A stretch of 64,000 nt of DNA from Rebecca billardiae RCC1528. Lineage: Eukaryota > Haptophyta. The notes below the pieces were generated by a model that was not told the origin of the DNA, searched no databases, and saw only the letters and a program-made list of their open reading frames with translations. Where the stretch lies: the NCBI GenBank assembly GCA_965240325.2, contig OZ251224.1:558001-622000 (forward strand), given 5' to 3'. The translations under genes and the position numbers were made by a program. Below, piece by piece: positions 54,079-63,523 of this stretch (positions within the stretch are counted from its first letter, which is position 1; the number at the start of each line of letters is the position of its first letter).

Positions 54079-56097
54079 ATGGGCCGGCGGTGTCGGATGC
54101 TGTGGGCTCTGGTCCTCACGGCTGCGTGCGCAACGGGCGCGGCGCAGAAGCACAGCTCGTCGCACCACTCCCACCACTCGCACTCCTCCTCCAAATCGTC
54201 GACGCGCCACTCGTCGCAGCACTCGTCGCTCGGGCGGCACTCGTCCTCGGCGGCGCCGGCGGCGCCGGCGCGCGTCGTGGTGCACAGGCCGGGTGTCAGC
54301 AGCAGCTGGAGCTCGACATACGGCGTGTCGCACATGGCTCAGCTGCAGAACGCCTCCTTCGAGGCCGATCTGCCCCCCGGCATCGGGCCGCCCTACGAGC
54401 TGGTCGTGCCGTTTGTGATCGTGTGCGGCTTCGGGTCCGACCCGGTGATCGATGAGCTGCAGCTGCTGGTCAAGTCGATCCTGCTGATGACGCGCAGCTT
54501 CCGCGTGAACATCACGTTCGCAACTGACCAGTACGGCGCGCGGGTCATCCCCAAGCTCTTCAAGCGCCTCTCGCCGAAGCGTGCCCATCGCTCTGCGCCC
54601 GCCGACTTTGTGGCGATGCGAATGCTGATGCGCACGCTGCACGTGCAGATCGTGCGGCTGGACATGCGCAAGCTGGAGGAGCTCATGCAGGACACGGGCG
54701 TGCCCGCGATCCACCACTCGGGCATGTTCGGCGCGGCCAAGACCTTCCTGCCCTGGCTCCTCCCGGACCACGACCGTTACATCGTCGTGGACACCGACGC
54801 GGTCTTTGTGACCGACCCGACGCCGCTCGCGGTCGAGCTGTGGCGCGAGGGCGAGTGGGTGTACCAGATGCCGGCGTACCCGATGGAGTACCAGTACAAG
54901 CGGCCGGACCATGTGAACATCCAGACGAGCGACGTGCTCGGCGACGCGCTCTGCTCGTGCCTCATCCTGATGCGCGCCGACCTCGTGCGCGAGCGCGGCG
55001 TGTACGACGTGCTCAAGCAGGACATCAAGTGGTACATCCGCAACATCGACAAGCTCCCCACCTCGCCGCGCAGGACGGCCAAGGTGGACGAGATGGTGCG
55101 CAGCCGGCGGAAGCACGCGCCGACGGTGGACGGCCCGCCCGCGCTCAAGCGGCTCGGCGCGCAAGTCCACCTCTCGACCAACCCGCTCGAGCTCTCGTGG
55201 CCGGGGCACCGGCTCTCCGGTGACCAGCCGCTCTTCACCGTGCTCTTCAAGCGCCACCCGCAGCTCGTGTGGCTCATGAGCCCGTCGTGGAACTACGACC
55301 TGTGCCACTACTACTACGCGGGGATGAAGATGAACCCGCACTGGACGCCGTACATGCTGCACCGCAACTGCGTGTGGGAGGGGCGCAGCATCCTCTCCAA
55401 GGACGACTCCGCCTCGTTTGCGTTCGACTTCTTTGACGGCTACCGCTGGGTGTGGCTGGCGCGCAACACCGACGTGACGGTCAGCGGCGACCTGGAGGAG
55501 GACGACGGCATGCTTGCGAGTGCGCCGGCCATCGGCGCGCTCGACGCGGCGCAGGACGGCGCGTCCATGTACGGCGCGTCGAGCGCGGCGCCAGGCGCCG
55601 ATCTCGCCGACGACGGCAGCGAAGCGATGGCCGCGCGCCCCCTGGGCACGAGCCCAACCACGCGGCCCGGCGTGCACGGGGGCGCGCTGTGGATTCAGCA
55701 GACGCCTTTTGGCGGGCGCATCAGCAGCAGCAGCAGCAGAGCGTACACAGGGGTCGAGCGCATCCGCACGGACGGCGACAACGGTCGCTTCATCTACCTC
55801 GGGCGCAGCTCGACCGGGGAGCGCATAAGCGACGCGGAGCGCGAGACGAGGATGGCGCGGCTCGCTTCCACGCGCGCAGCTGCGCAGCGGCGCTCGCGCA
55901 GCTACGCGACCGGTGGCGACAGCCGCATGGACGACGATTCCCGTGCAGACGAGCGGTTGGGCGGCGACGCAGCTGATGACGACCGGCCTGCGGACGACGA
56001 CTTGCCCATGGGAGCGGGTTTCCGTGATTCGGTTGAGGCCCACGATAACCTCGCAGCAGCAGACCAGCCCATGTCGCGGGCTGCTGAGCTCGTATGA
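54079..56097 (+). CDS. GT8/LARGE-like Golgi glycosyltransferase
   Basis: 672 residues from ATG 54079, with in-frame ATGs at 54046/54049 as alternatives. A signal-anchor (MLWALVLTAACATGAAQ) is followed by a His/Ser-rich stem (HSSSHHSHHSHSSSKSS). The catalytic GT-A core covers about residues 90-440: FVIVCGFGSDP, VNITFATDQY, a donor-site MFGAAKTFLPWLLPDHDRYIVV, the metal-binding DTDAVFVTD (DTD at 238-240), NIQTSDVLGDALCSCLILM, GDQPLFTVLF and a closing MLHRNCVW. This order matches GT8 enzymes such as LARGE and xylosyltransferases. The C-terminal about 210 residues are disordered. A retaining transferase in the Golgi is likely; sugar and acceptor unknown. Confidence 0.83.
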   Translation: MGRRCRMLWALVLTAACATGAAQKHSSSHHSHHSHSSSKSSTRHSSQHSSLGRHSSSAAPAAPARVVVHRPGVSSSWSSTYGVSHMAQLQNASFEADLPPGIGPPYELVVPFVIVCGFGSDPVIDELQLLVKSILLMTRSFRVNITFATDQYGARVIPKLFKRLSPKRAHRSAPADFVAMRMLMRTLHVQIVRLDMRKLEELMQDTGVPAIHHSGMFGAAKTFLPWLLPDHDRYIVVDTDAVFVTDPTPLAVELWREGEWVYQMPAYPMEYQYKRPDHVNIQTSDVLGDALCSCLILMRADLVRERGVYDVLKQDIKWYIRNIDKLPTSPRRTAKVDEMVRSRRKHAPTVDGPPALKRLGAQVHLSTNPLELSWPGHRLSGDQPLFTVLFKRHPQLVWLMSPSWNYDLCHYYYAGMKMNPHWTPYMLHRNCVWEGRSILSKDDSASFAFDFFDGYRWVWLARNTDVTVSGDLEEDDGMLASAPAIGALDAAQDGASMYGASSAAPGADLADDGSEAMAARPLGTSPTTRPGVHGGALWIQQTPFGGRISSSSSRAYTGVERIRTDGDNGRFIYLGRSSTGERISDAERETRMARLASTRAAAQRRSRSYATGGDSRMDDDSRADERLGGDAADDDRPADDDLPMGAGFRDSVEAHDNLAAADQPMSRAAELV

Positions 56098-56412
56098 CTC
56101 TGCCGTGGCATCGGATGCCTACTCTCTGAGCCCTACGACGACTACGTACTTATTCGTACTACATGTAACGTAGAGCTCTATCGTACTACTCAGCACTGCG
56201 CATTCATACTCATTAGAGTAGCGCGCTTATTATTACTCAATAATAGCGCTATAGCAGTGTAAGCAGTACTTACGAAGTCCTGCTGACGACCGCCGGCCAT
56301 CATCACGTATACTGACCCAGGCTGTGCTCCGACGACGAGCTGTCACAACGTCCCAGGCCCAGGGCCAGGTAAAGGTTCTCAGCGGACGACCGGCGGACCG
56401 GCGCCAGTCGGA
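56098..56412. other. Tail-to-tail spacer
   Basis: AT-rich, with TATTATTACTCAATAATA at about 56230-56247. No gene recognised. Confidence 0.55.
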
Positions 56413-57744
56413 CTAATGACCAACATAGCCAGCATAGCTGGTGGCGATGTCGTCGAGTGTGTTGACGTGTCCCTCGATGACCTCGGCGGAGCATCCGTAG
56501 CGCGCATAGTGATGCACGTATGCGCGCGCACCGAGCTGTGCGCGTGCTCGCCTGATGATCCGGGCGAGGTGCGCCGTCACGCTCGATCGATTCGCGATCA
56601 CGGTGAGCGTTTGGTCCACAGCGTGCGCCGTGCGCTGGGTTGGCGCGTACAGCCAGTCGGCCGCCGCGCTGCGCACGGGCGAGGGGCCGAGGATCCGATC
56701 GAGCTTGGCGCAGCTCGGCCCCAGCTCCGTCGCGTCCGCCCCACGCACCACGACCTGCGCACTCAGCGTGACCACTCGCCGCTGCTCGCCGCCCGCGTCC
56801 TCGTGGTAGCGCGGCATGCACTGCGCCAGCCGCGCTGTGCGCTGCTCCCAACTCGAGCGGCTCGGCGCCGGCGGTGCGTGCGCGCGCACCGACGAGACGT
56901 TGTGCCCACTCCGAGCGCGGCCGAGCTGAGCGGGGGCGGGCGGCGAGACCGCAATCCGCGCCTGCGAGCTGAAGGCCTCGGCCAGCTTGTGCGAGGGCAG
57001 TGGCGCAACCGACGCGACGAGGCCTGCAATGTCAGCCGCGCGGGGCCGTGAGCCGCCGTTGTCGAGAGGTAGGAGGCCGCCGGCGAGCGTGCAGGCTATC
57101 CGCTGGTTCAAATCCGCGAGCGAAGCCGTCACTGACGCGCGGGCGACGGCCGACGGCTTGTCCGCCGCCAGCTTGACGTGCGCGCCCAGCATGTCCGTGT
57201 TGGCAAAGAGAAGGGCTAGGTCAACGTGCGCGTGCTGATGTGCGAGGGAGAGGGCGGCGTTGTAGTGCTGCAGGGTGGAGTCGCCGGTGGCGAACGGAAG
57301 CACAGCCGCTGAGAGCAGCCATTGCTTGTCGTACAGCTCTCGCAGCTCGCCGAGCAGCCTAGAGCCAAGTCCAGATCCCGTGCCGCCTGCGATCGAGTGG
57401 TGGACGACAATGCCGTTCCACCAGTCGCTGCGCTCGGCCGAACGACGGACGGCTTCGAGCACGCCATCCAAAGACTCTTCGGCGATCATGGAGAAGCCCA
57501 TCGCCCAGTTGTTTGCGCAGCCATGCGCATTCAGGACGCGCGCGCTGTCGTCGCGCACAATCGCGCCGAGCCGACGGCGCACGGCGCGCACGACGCGAGG
57601 CTCGCTGTCGACCAGCACGCAGTGCGCATGCCCGTGGTCGTCGAACCACCAGGTGCGCGCGCTCGGATGCGCGTGTGCCAGCGACCAAAGAGGCTCAGCG
57701 ACCTGCAGGCCCGCCTGGCCAACGTGCACGTGCGTGAGCGACAT
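56413..57744 (-). CDS. TUBD1: Delta-tubulin
   Basis: 443 residues from ATG 57744, intronless. The tubulin GTP-binding motif is HHSIAGGTGSGLGSRL (115-130, with A for the usual first G of GGGTGSG). HVGQAGLQVAEPLW at the N terminus matches the beta1-H1 loop. The central FATGDSTLQHYNAALSLAHQHAHVDLALLF and the C-terminal ARAYVHHYARYGCSAEVIEGHVNTLDDIATSYAG follow delta-tubulin rather than alpha, beta, gamma or epsilon. Delta-tubulin is needed for triplet microtubules in centrioles and basal bodies, so the organism builds flagella. Several loops are Ala/Arg-rich compared with animal homologs. Head-to-head with a prominin-like gene; start codons 68-92 bp apart. Confidence 0.88.
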   Translation of the reverse strand: MSLTHVHVGQAGLQVAEPLWSLAHAHPSARTWWFDDHGHAHCVLVDSEPRVVRAVRRRLGAIVRDDSARVLNAHGCANNWAMGFSMIAEESLDGVLEAVRRSAERSDWWNGIVVHHSIAGGTGSGLGSRLLGELRELYDKQWLLSAAVLPFATGDSTLQHYNAALSLAHQHAHVDLALLFANTDMLGAHVKLAADKPSAVARASVTASLADLNQRIACTLAGGLLPLDNGGSRPRAADIAGLVASVAPLPSHKLAEAFSSQARIAVSPPAPAQLGRARSGHNVSSVRAHAPPAPSRSSWEQRTARLAQCMPRYHEDAGGEQRRVVTLSAQVVVRGADATELGPSCAKLDRILGPSPVRSAAADWLYAPTQRTAHAVDQTLTVIANRSSVTAHLARIIRRARAQLGARAYVHHYARYGCSAEVIEGHVNTLDDIATSYAGYVGH

Positions 57745-57836
57745 GGGTCCGGCGCGGGCGCCGAGCGACCACCGCGCCCGTTGCAGAGGCTTGCAGCGGC
57801 CTGGTTGAGTGAATGAGTGGTAGTTGGTCGGCGACG

Positions 57837-59537
57837 ATGGCGGCCAAACGGCGCCTCACAGGCTGGCTGGCTCTGATGGCGGCGGGGCGCGCGCTGGCGC
57901 AGCTGCCGTTCGAGGTTGGGAACTTCGAGGCGGAGGCACGGCGCGTGCGCACTGTCTCTCGCGCCGTGCCGCGTTGGGACATGAGCGGCGGGCAAGTCGA
58001 GCCGCGCTGGTGCCTTTCAGACAGCAGCGGCAACTGCCAGTGGGGCGACTACGTTGCATCCATCGTCGCAGCGAGCTTCCCGAGTATAGCACTCTTCGTG
58101 TGCTTCACCACGCTCGCGTGTTGCTGCTGCTGCAACCCGCACCAGCTCTGCTTCCGCTGGGAGCCGTACTCGGGGTTGCCATGCTGCCCGGAGGACGAGC
58201 TCGCCTTCCGCGGCTACCGGCGCTCTCAAGTGAACACGGCGAGGATACTCCTTCTCCTGTCGTTCGTGCTCGTGACGCTGTTCTCCGTGTCGGGCTGGAT
58301 CGGCCAGCCGCTCATCGACCATGGCATCAAGTCGCTCGCGAAGGGCATGGCCGCAGCGGGGCGCAAGCTCGAGGGCGACGCGCGCGCACTCGTCGACGAC
58401 ATCGATGACGTGATGGCGCGTCAGGCGAAGCGCTCACCCGTCGCGTCCACACCGCGGGCGGACCCGGCCTCGTGGTTCGACGATGCGCGGCGCCTTGCCG
58501 TGGGGCTTGACCGCGCGCACGAGATCATCCTCTTCTCCAACAGCGTGCGCGCCGTGCTGCTTCCGACCGCGCTCGCGCTGCCGATCGTGACGACCTTCTG
58601 CGGGCTGATCGCCTCAGTGCTCAACCTCGGGCCTGTGGTGGGCGCGTGGGGCGTGGCAACGTGCATGGCGATGGTGCTGCTCTGGCTGATTCTCGCCATG
58701 CACTCGCCGCTCGTCCCGCTCTTCAGTGACCTCTGCGACCACGTCGACGACGTGCTCAGGGCCGAGCGCGCCAGCTCCACCGACAGCTTCACCGGCTGCA
58801 CGAACGGCACCACGTTTGCGCGCATCGATGGCGCGCTCGCCGGCGCGCTGCAGCACACGGCGCACGTGACGTGCGCGGGGCTGAGCGTGGCGATGCGCTC
58901 TGGTGAGCTGCGCGGGGATGCGTACGACTGCACTGGCTACGACGAGCTGCGTGCCAACCTCACCGTGGTGCGCTGCGGGGACCTGAGCAACGTCACGCTC
59001 GGCGCGTGCGCCGAGGCGTGCGACGTGCACACACTCACGAGCGCGTGCAGCCCCACCGAGCCTCCGGACGAGCCGTCGATGGGCACGCCAAGCTGCACGA
59101 CCGAATGCCGCGCCGCAGTGGTCCACGACGCGATTCGCTTCCACGACGCATTCGACGAGCTGCGCAGCGAGGCCATGCGCCCCCTGCGCGACTGCCAGTT
59201 TGTCGTGGACACGTTCGAGGCCGTGTATGGGCCCATGTGTGTGCGGCTGATCGTTGGGCTCAACTCGGTCACGACCGCCGCAACGACCATGGGGGTCTCC
59301 CTGATTGCGCCACTGCTCATCCTCACGCCGCTCTGCAAGCTCTTCCGCAAGCAGAACCAGCACATGTACCGGCGCTACGGTCTGCACACGGCGTCCTACA
59401 TCCGCGCCAGGCGCACAGAGGCGCAAGCGGACGCAGCCGAGCACGGGCGGCTCGGTCTTGGTGGCGCCCTCGGCCGCGTGCCGGGGCGGCGGGGACGAGA
59501 AGGCAGCGATCGCGCAAGAGGGGCGAGCGCGGCATGA
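57837..59537 (+). CDS. Prominin/tweety-like five-span membrane protein
   Basis: 566 residues from ATG 57837 (an in-frame ATG at 57813 adds eight residues); MAAKRRLTGWLALMAAGRALAQ is a signal peptide. Five further hydrophobic spans occur near 75-100 (ASIVAASFPSIALFVCFTTLACCCCC), 137-158 (ARILLLLSFVLVTLFSV), 235-262, 265-290 and 485-505 (MGVSLIAPLLILTPLCK), with a cysteine-rich juxtamembrane stretch (CCCCCNPHQLC) after the first span. Two large extracytoplasmic loops have paired cysteines. The order N-out, TM, short loop, TM, loop, TM-TM, loop, TM, cytosolic tail is that of prominins (tweety channels are the alternative). Prominins concentrate in protrusions and flagellar membranes, suggestive next to delta-tubulin but not proof. 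Confidence 0.72.
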   Translation: MAAKRRLTGWLALMAAGRALAQLPFEVGNFEAEARRVRTVSRAVPRWDMSGGQVEPRWCLSDSSGNCQWGDYVASIVAASFPSIALFVCFTTLACCCCCNPHQLCFRWEPYSGLPCCPEDELAFRGYRRSQVNTARILLLLSFVLVTLFSVSGWIGQPLIDHGIKSLAKGMAAAGRKLEGDARALVDDIDDVMARQAKRSPVASTPRADPASWFDDARRLAVGLDRAHEIILFSNSVRAVLLPTALALPIVTTFCGLIASVLNLGPVVGAWGVATCMAMVLLWLILAMHSPLVPLFSDLCDHVDDVLRAERASSTDSFTGCTNGTTFARIDGALAGALQHTAHVTCAGLSVAMRSGELRGDAYDCTGYDELRANLTVVRCGDLSNVTLGACAEACDVHTLTSACSPTEPPDEPSMGTPSCTTECRAAVVHDAIRFHDAFDELRSEAMRPLRDCQFVVDTFEAVYGPMCVRLIVGLNSVTTAATTMGVSLIAPLLILTPLCKLFRKQNQHMYRRYGLHTASYIRARRTEAQADAAEHGRLGLGGALGRVPGRRGREGSDRARGASAA

Positions 59538-60340
<803 letters not shown>

Positions 60341-61456
60341 TCAAGCGCCGACGAGGTTCAGCCGCGCCGTCGTGCCGTCGGCGCGAAGCATCGTGCGGAA
60401 CCAGTAGCCCCCGAGCGCAAGGCGCTGCCAGCACGGCAGTGCGCCCTTCGGCACGAAGCCGTAGTAGAGCGCATACTCCTCGGCGCAGTGCCGGGAGTAG
60501 GTGATCCGCACCTCCTCGCCCGGCCGGTACGCGCGCCGCAGCCGCAGCTCGAGACGCTCGCCGGCGGGCGCGCCAAGGCAGCCAACGTGCGTTGCGGGCG
60601 CGGCGTCGCGGGCGGGTACGAGGCGGACCGTGTTCGGGCGCTTTGATGCGCCGTGATTGAGCAGCTCGACGAGCGGTACAAACATGGCGCGGCCGGTGCG
60701 CAGCCAGTGCGCCGCACCGCCCCCGCTGAACGCGCGGTGGCCCTCGTTGCAGTCGAAGTGGCGTGCCATGGCGATGTCCCACGCGCGTGCAAATTCGGCT
60801 GCGCTCGGCTTGCCGGCGAGCGCGAGAGCGTCGGGCGCCCGCCGCTGCAGCTCGGCGTACGTTGCATTGACAGTGCGCGCGTGCAGCGCTGCGAGCGCGC
60901 GCATTGCCGGCGATGCGCGCGCGAGCCGCGCCGCACTCCACGTGCGTGGCGTGTCGGGAGCGGCGCGCTCGAGTATTCGAATTAACGGTGCCCACACGCT
61001 TAGCGGCTCGCGACGCGCTCGCTCGACCTCGGTGAGGTACACGAGCACGAGTGCGACGAACGCCGGCATCCGTTCACGCTCGAGCGGCGCCGCGAGCGCA
61101 CCCACCGCCGGGCTCTCGCGCGAGAGCAGGAGGCGCGCGGGCAGAACCACCAGAGGCGTGTCGCTTACGAGTGGCCGTTCGGCCACGACCCCGCGCACGA
61201 GCACCTTGCCATACCGTATACGTGCAAGGCGAGTTGCGTTCGCACCATAAGGCAGCTGGGCGCCGTTGCACGCCATCCAGCGATGGAGGTCATCGTAGAG
61301 CGCGGCGTCGAGCGCATCAGTGGGCGCAGACGGGGCCAGCGCGAGCGCACGTGGACTACCGAGTGGCACCAGCCGCCGCCCGCCCGCGTCGTCGTCGCCC
61401 GTGCGCGCGATGACGGCGACGCAGATGATGGCGTGAGCAGCCACTAAAGCCATCAT
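60341..61456 (-). CDS. SET-domain protein lysine methyltransferase (Rubisco LSMT/SETD3-like)
   Basis: 371 residues from ATG 61456, intronless. The N terminus (MMALVAAHAIICVAVIA) looks like a signal or targeting segment. The LSMT-type SET domain is recognised from RIRYGKVLVRGVVAERPL, MFVPLVELLNHG (the NH of the SAM-binding/pseudoknot region) and RAYRPGEEVRITYSRHCAEEYALYYGFVP (the conserved Tyr and YGF end). Members methylate lysines or histidines of non-histone proteins such as Rubisco large subunit, aldolase or actin. The C-terminal Rubisco-binding half of plant LSMT is not visible, so the substrate is unknown. With the leader it may be plastid or ER targeted. The gene is bracketed by 11-bp direct repeats CGGACAGTTTA (about 60158 and 61470). 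Confidence 0.82.
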   Translation of the reverse strand: MMALVAAHAIICVAVIARTGDDDAGGRRLVPLGSPRALALAPSAPTDALDAALYDDLHRWMACNGAQLPYGANATRLARIRYGKVLVRGVVAERPLVSDTPLVVLPARLLLSRESPAVGALAAPLERERMPAFVALVLVYLTEVERARREPLSVWAPLIRILERAAPDTPRTWSAARLARASPAMRALAALHARTVNATYAELQRRAPDALALAGKPSAAEFARAWDIAMARHFDCNEGHRAFSGGGAAHWLRTGRAMFVPLVELLNHGASKRPNTVRLVPARDAAPATHVGCLGAPAGERLELRLRRAYRPGEEVRITYSRHCAEEYALYYGFVPKGALPCWQRLALGGYWFRTMLRADGTTARLNLVGA

Positions 61457-61492
61457 GCTGAGGCATGCGCGGACAGTTTACTTTAAGTTCAA

Positions 61493-61773
61493 GCGTGATT
61501 GACGCCATCCAACACTGCACCAAGGGCGGGGTTCAATTGAACCCCCTTGACTTGCACAACCCATCGTCATTCGTCAATAATGACCTCGGCAACGCGCCCC
61601 TTGGTCACCGTCCTGCCTGCGCCGGTCTGTTTTGTGGCGGTGTCTTTGTGCAGTGTTGGATGGCTGGCCGATACACACCCGGCCGCTCTGCGCGTGGTGG
61701 AACCAAGCATGGGTTCCCCATGCGCAGAGCGGTAAGGGTGTGTATCGGCCAGGTTGGATGGCGTCAATCACGC
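61493..61773. mobile_element. Nested MITE-like inverted repeats
   Basis: A 21-bp terminal inverted repeat (GCGTGATTGACGCCATCCAAC) at 61493-61513 pairs with 61753-61773. Within it, 61504-61520 (GCCATCCAACACTGCAC) pairs perfectly with 61648-61664, defining a 161-bp inner element. A second stem pairs TGGCCGATACACACC-type sequence at 61665-61700 with 61705-61752. So three related ends (left, middle, right) exist, suggesting one element inserted into or duplicated beside another. No clean target duplication was found. It lies in the head-to-head spacer of the SET and TupA-like genes. Confidence 0.7.
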
Positions 61774-61777
61774 CTTA

Positions 61778-61812
61778 ATTAACCAAGTGTGCACGTTATC
61801 ATAAATCATAGT
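61778..61812. repeat. Dispersed motif shared with 2603-2640
   Basis: TTAACCAAGTGTGCACGTTA is identical at 2603-2622 and 61780-61799, then AATCATAGT after a 4-base insertion (TCAT). Both copies lie in head-to-head spacers. Confidence 0.8.
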
Positions 61813-62086
61813 CAACTGTGGACAGCCCGACCGCGAGACGTTCCCGGGTTTTCCGGACTTCCGCGGACTGGCGCGGGACGTACTCAAATGTACCCGCCTG
61901 AAATAGCAAGAGGGAGCCCATTTCAATAGGAACATGGTTCGAGTTGGCGTCCACTTTACTGTACTCTAATTACGTGCTTGGTTCCAGGCGACAGGCGTGA
62001 TGACTCGAGATCGCCCATTCGTGCATGATGATGGTGATGAACTGACAGGGATGGTTTTTCGGCGCTGCCCTCGCATCCATCCCGGC

Positions 62087-63523
62087 ATGCCGCGTTGCGC
62101 TGCAATGTGGCGCTGCCGCCTGCTGGCGGCGGTGCTGGCTGGTGAGGTGGCAGGCGCTGCGGCGCAGCCGTGCCTCGCCGTGCGGGCCGACCAGCTCGCG
62201 CGTGGCGCTGACGACGGCGAGCCCTTGCGAGCGTGCATGCCTTCGGGCGTCGACGCGTGCACGCCGCACGTCTCGTTCAAGGCCCTCGCATATGCGCGAA
62301 TGGTGCGCGCGGGCGTGCTCATGCCGCCACCCACGGCGAGGTCACCCGGCGGTGGCGCCCGCAGACATACCGCGCCGAGCGCGATAAGGGCGATGGGATG
62401 GGGGCTCGACCCGGCCACTCGCGCGCCGATCAACCTGCACTGGCTGCACGTGCTGCACCAAAAAGTGGCACACCACCATTTCGCTCGCACGCTCGGCGTG
62501 CGGACGGCGCGCTACTTCGCGTGCGCTCAGGAGAGCCCGGCTGCGCTGCTTCGACAGCTCAGGACGCCACTGCCGTCCAGCTACGTCGCCAAGCTCGCGC
62601 AGGGCAGCTACGCGCGGGAGGTGTTTGTCGTGCGCGACGGACGGCTCGCCGACCTCCGCAGCCAGGTGACCACGTTCTCGCGCACGCCTGTGTCGCTCAA
62701 GCAGGTGGTGCACAAGCTCAGGCTGGCGGCGGCGGCGCGCGCGGTGCGCGGCGCGCGCAAGCATACCTTCTTGCTCGAGTCATTCCAGCCGTCCGTTAGT
62801 GACCCGGGCCGCGCTGTCGACTTTAAACTGTATGCATTTGGCCGGAACGTGCCCGTCGCAGAGTACGACAACGTGATGACCAACCGCCCGGGCTTCTTCG
62901 CACTCGCGTGCGACGCGAGCGTGGTGGGCTGCCCGGCGGTGGCCGCGGTGGGCGGCGCGGGTGCGCCGACACCGGTCTTCTACGAGGTGAACACCAACCT
63001 CACGCTCGTTGGCGCAGCTGGCGGGGCGACTGGCACGTGCGGCGCGGCACTGCCGGCTGAGGCGCCCCTCGGCGTGACGACAATGCGTAAGCTCGCGCGC
63101 ACGGTGGCTGGCGCGCTGGGCGCCTTCTTCCGCGTCGACTTTTATGAGACGCACACGGGGCCCGTGCTCAGCGAGCTCACGTTCATCCCCGGCTGGTACG
63201 ACGGTTACGTGCTCCGAGCGCCGTTTCGCGACCAGCTCAGCAGATACCTCGGCGCGCAGTGGCGCGGCGTCGAGGGCGGCGGCACACCTCAGCGCACACC
63301 ATGCTGGTTTCCGAGCGGGTGGGACGCGATGCTCGACACGTGCATAGGCTTCGGCACGTACAACCTCACCGCGCTCATCGACGCTAACTGCAATCTCGAC
63401 GAGCCTGGCGACGCCGCCGACGCACGCAAATGGCGCGCCGCCGCGCGTGAGATTGCCCAGGCGTACGCAGAATTCGAGCGCACGACCGCGACGAGGAGTT
63501 CGAGCAATGGCGTAGTCGGATAG
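62087..63523 (+). CDS. TupA-like ATP-grasp protein, secreted or lumenal
   Basis: 478 residues from ATG 62087, which starts a signal peptide (MPRCAAMWRCRLLAAVLAGEVAGAAAQ); an in-frame ATG at 62000 is the alternative. The ATP-grasp pattern is visible in PSSYVAKLAQGSYAREVFVV, TFLLESFQPSV, VDFKLYAFGR (about 243-252), FFRVDFYE (about 346-353) and LSELTFIPGWYDGY (about 362-375). The last two are characteristic of the TupA-like family, known from teichuronopeptide synthesis and found in many algae. An ATP-dependent carboxylate-amine ligase acting in the secretory pathway would be unusual because ATP must be imported there; cytosolic action is possible if the leader is not cleaved. Substrate unknown. 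Confidence 0.8.
   Translation: MPRCAAMWRCRLLAAVLAGEVAGAAAQPCLAVRADQLARGADDGEPLRACMPSGVDACTPHVSFKALAYARMVRAGVLMPPPTARSPGGGARRHTAPSAIRAMGWGLDPATRAPINLHWLHVLHQKVAHHHFARTLGVRTARYFACAQESPAALLRQLRTPLPSSYVAKLAQGSYAREVFVVRDGRLADLRSQVTTFSRTPVSLKQVVHKLRLAAAARAVRGARKHTFLLESFQPSVSDPGRAVDFKLYAFGRNVPVAEYDNVMTNRPGFFALACDASVVGCPAVAAVGGAGAPTPVFYEVNTNLTLVGAAGGATGTCGAALPAEAPLGVTTMRKLARTVAGALGAFFRVDFYETHTGPVLSELTFIPGWYDGYVLRAPFRDQLSRYLGAQWRGVEGGGTPQRTPCWFPSGWDAMLDTCIGFGTYNLTALIDANCNLDEPGDAADARKWRAAAREIAQAYAEFERTTATRSSSNGVVG

Noticed and set aside
56413-57744. FtsZ or another bacterial tubulin
   Set aside because: C-terminal helices and central motifs follow eukaryotic delta-tubulin, and FtsZ is shorter with a different C terminus.
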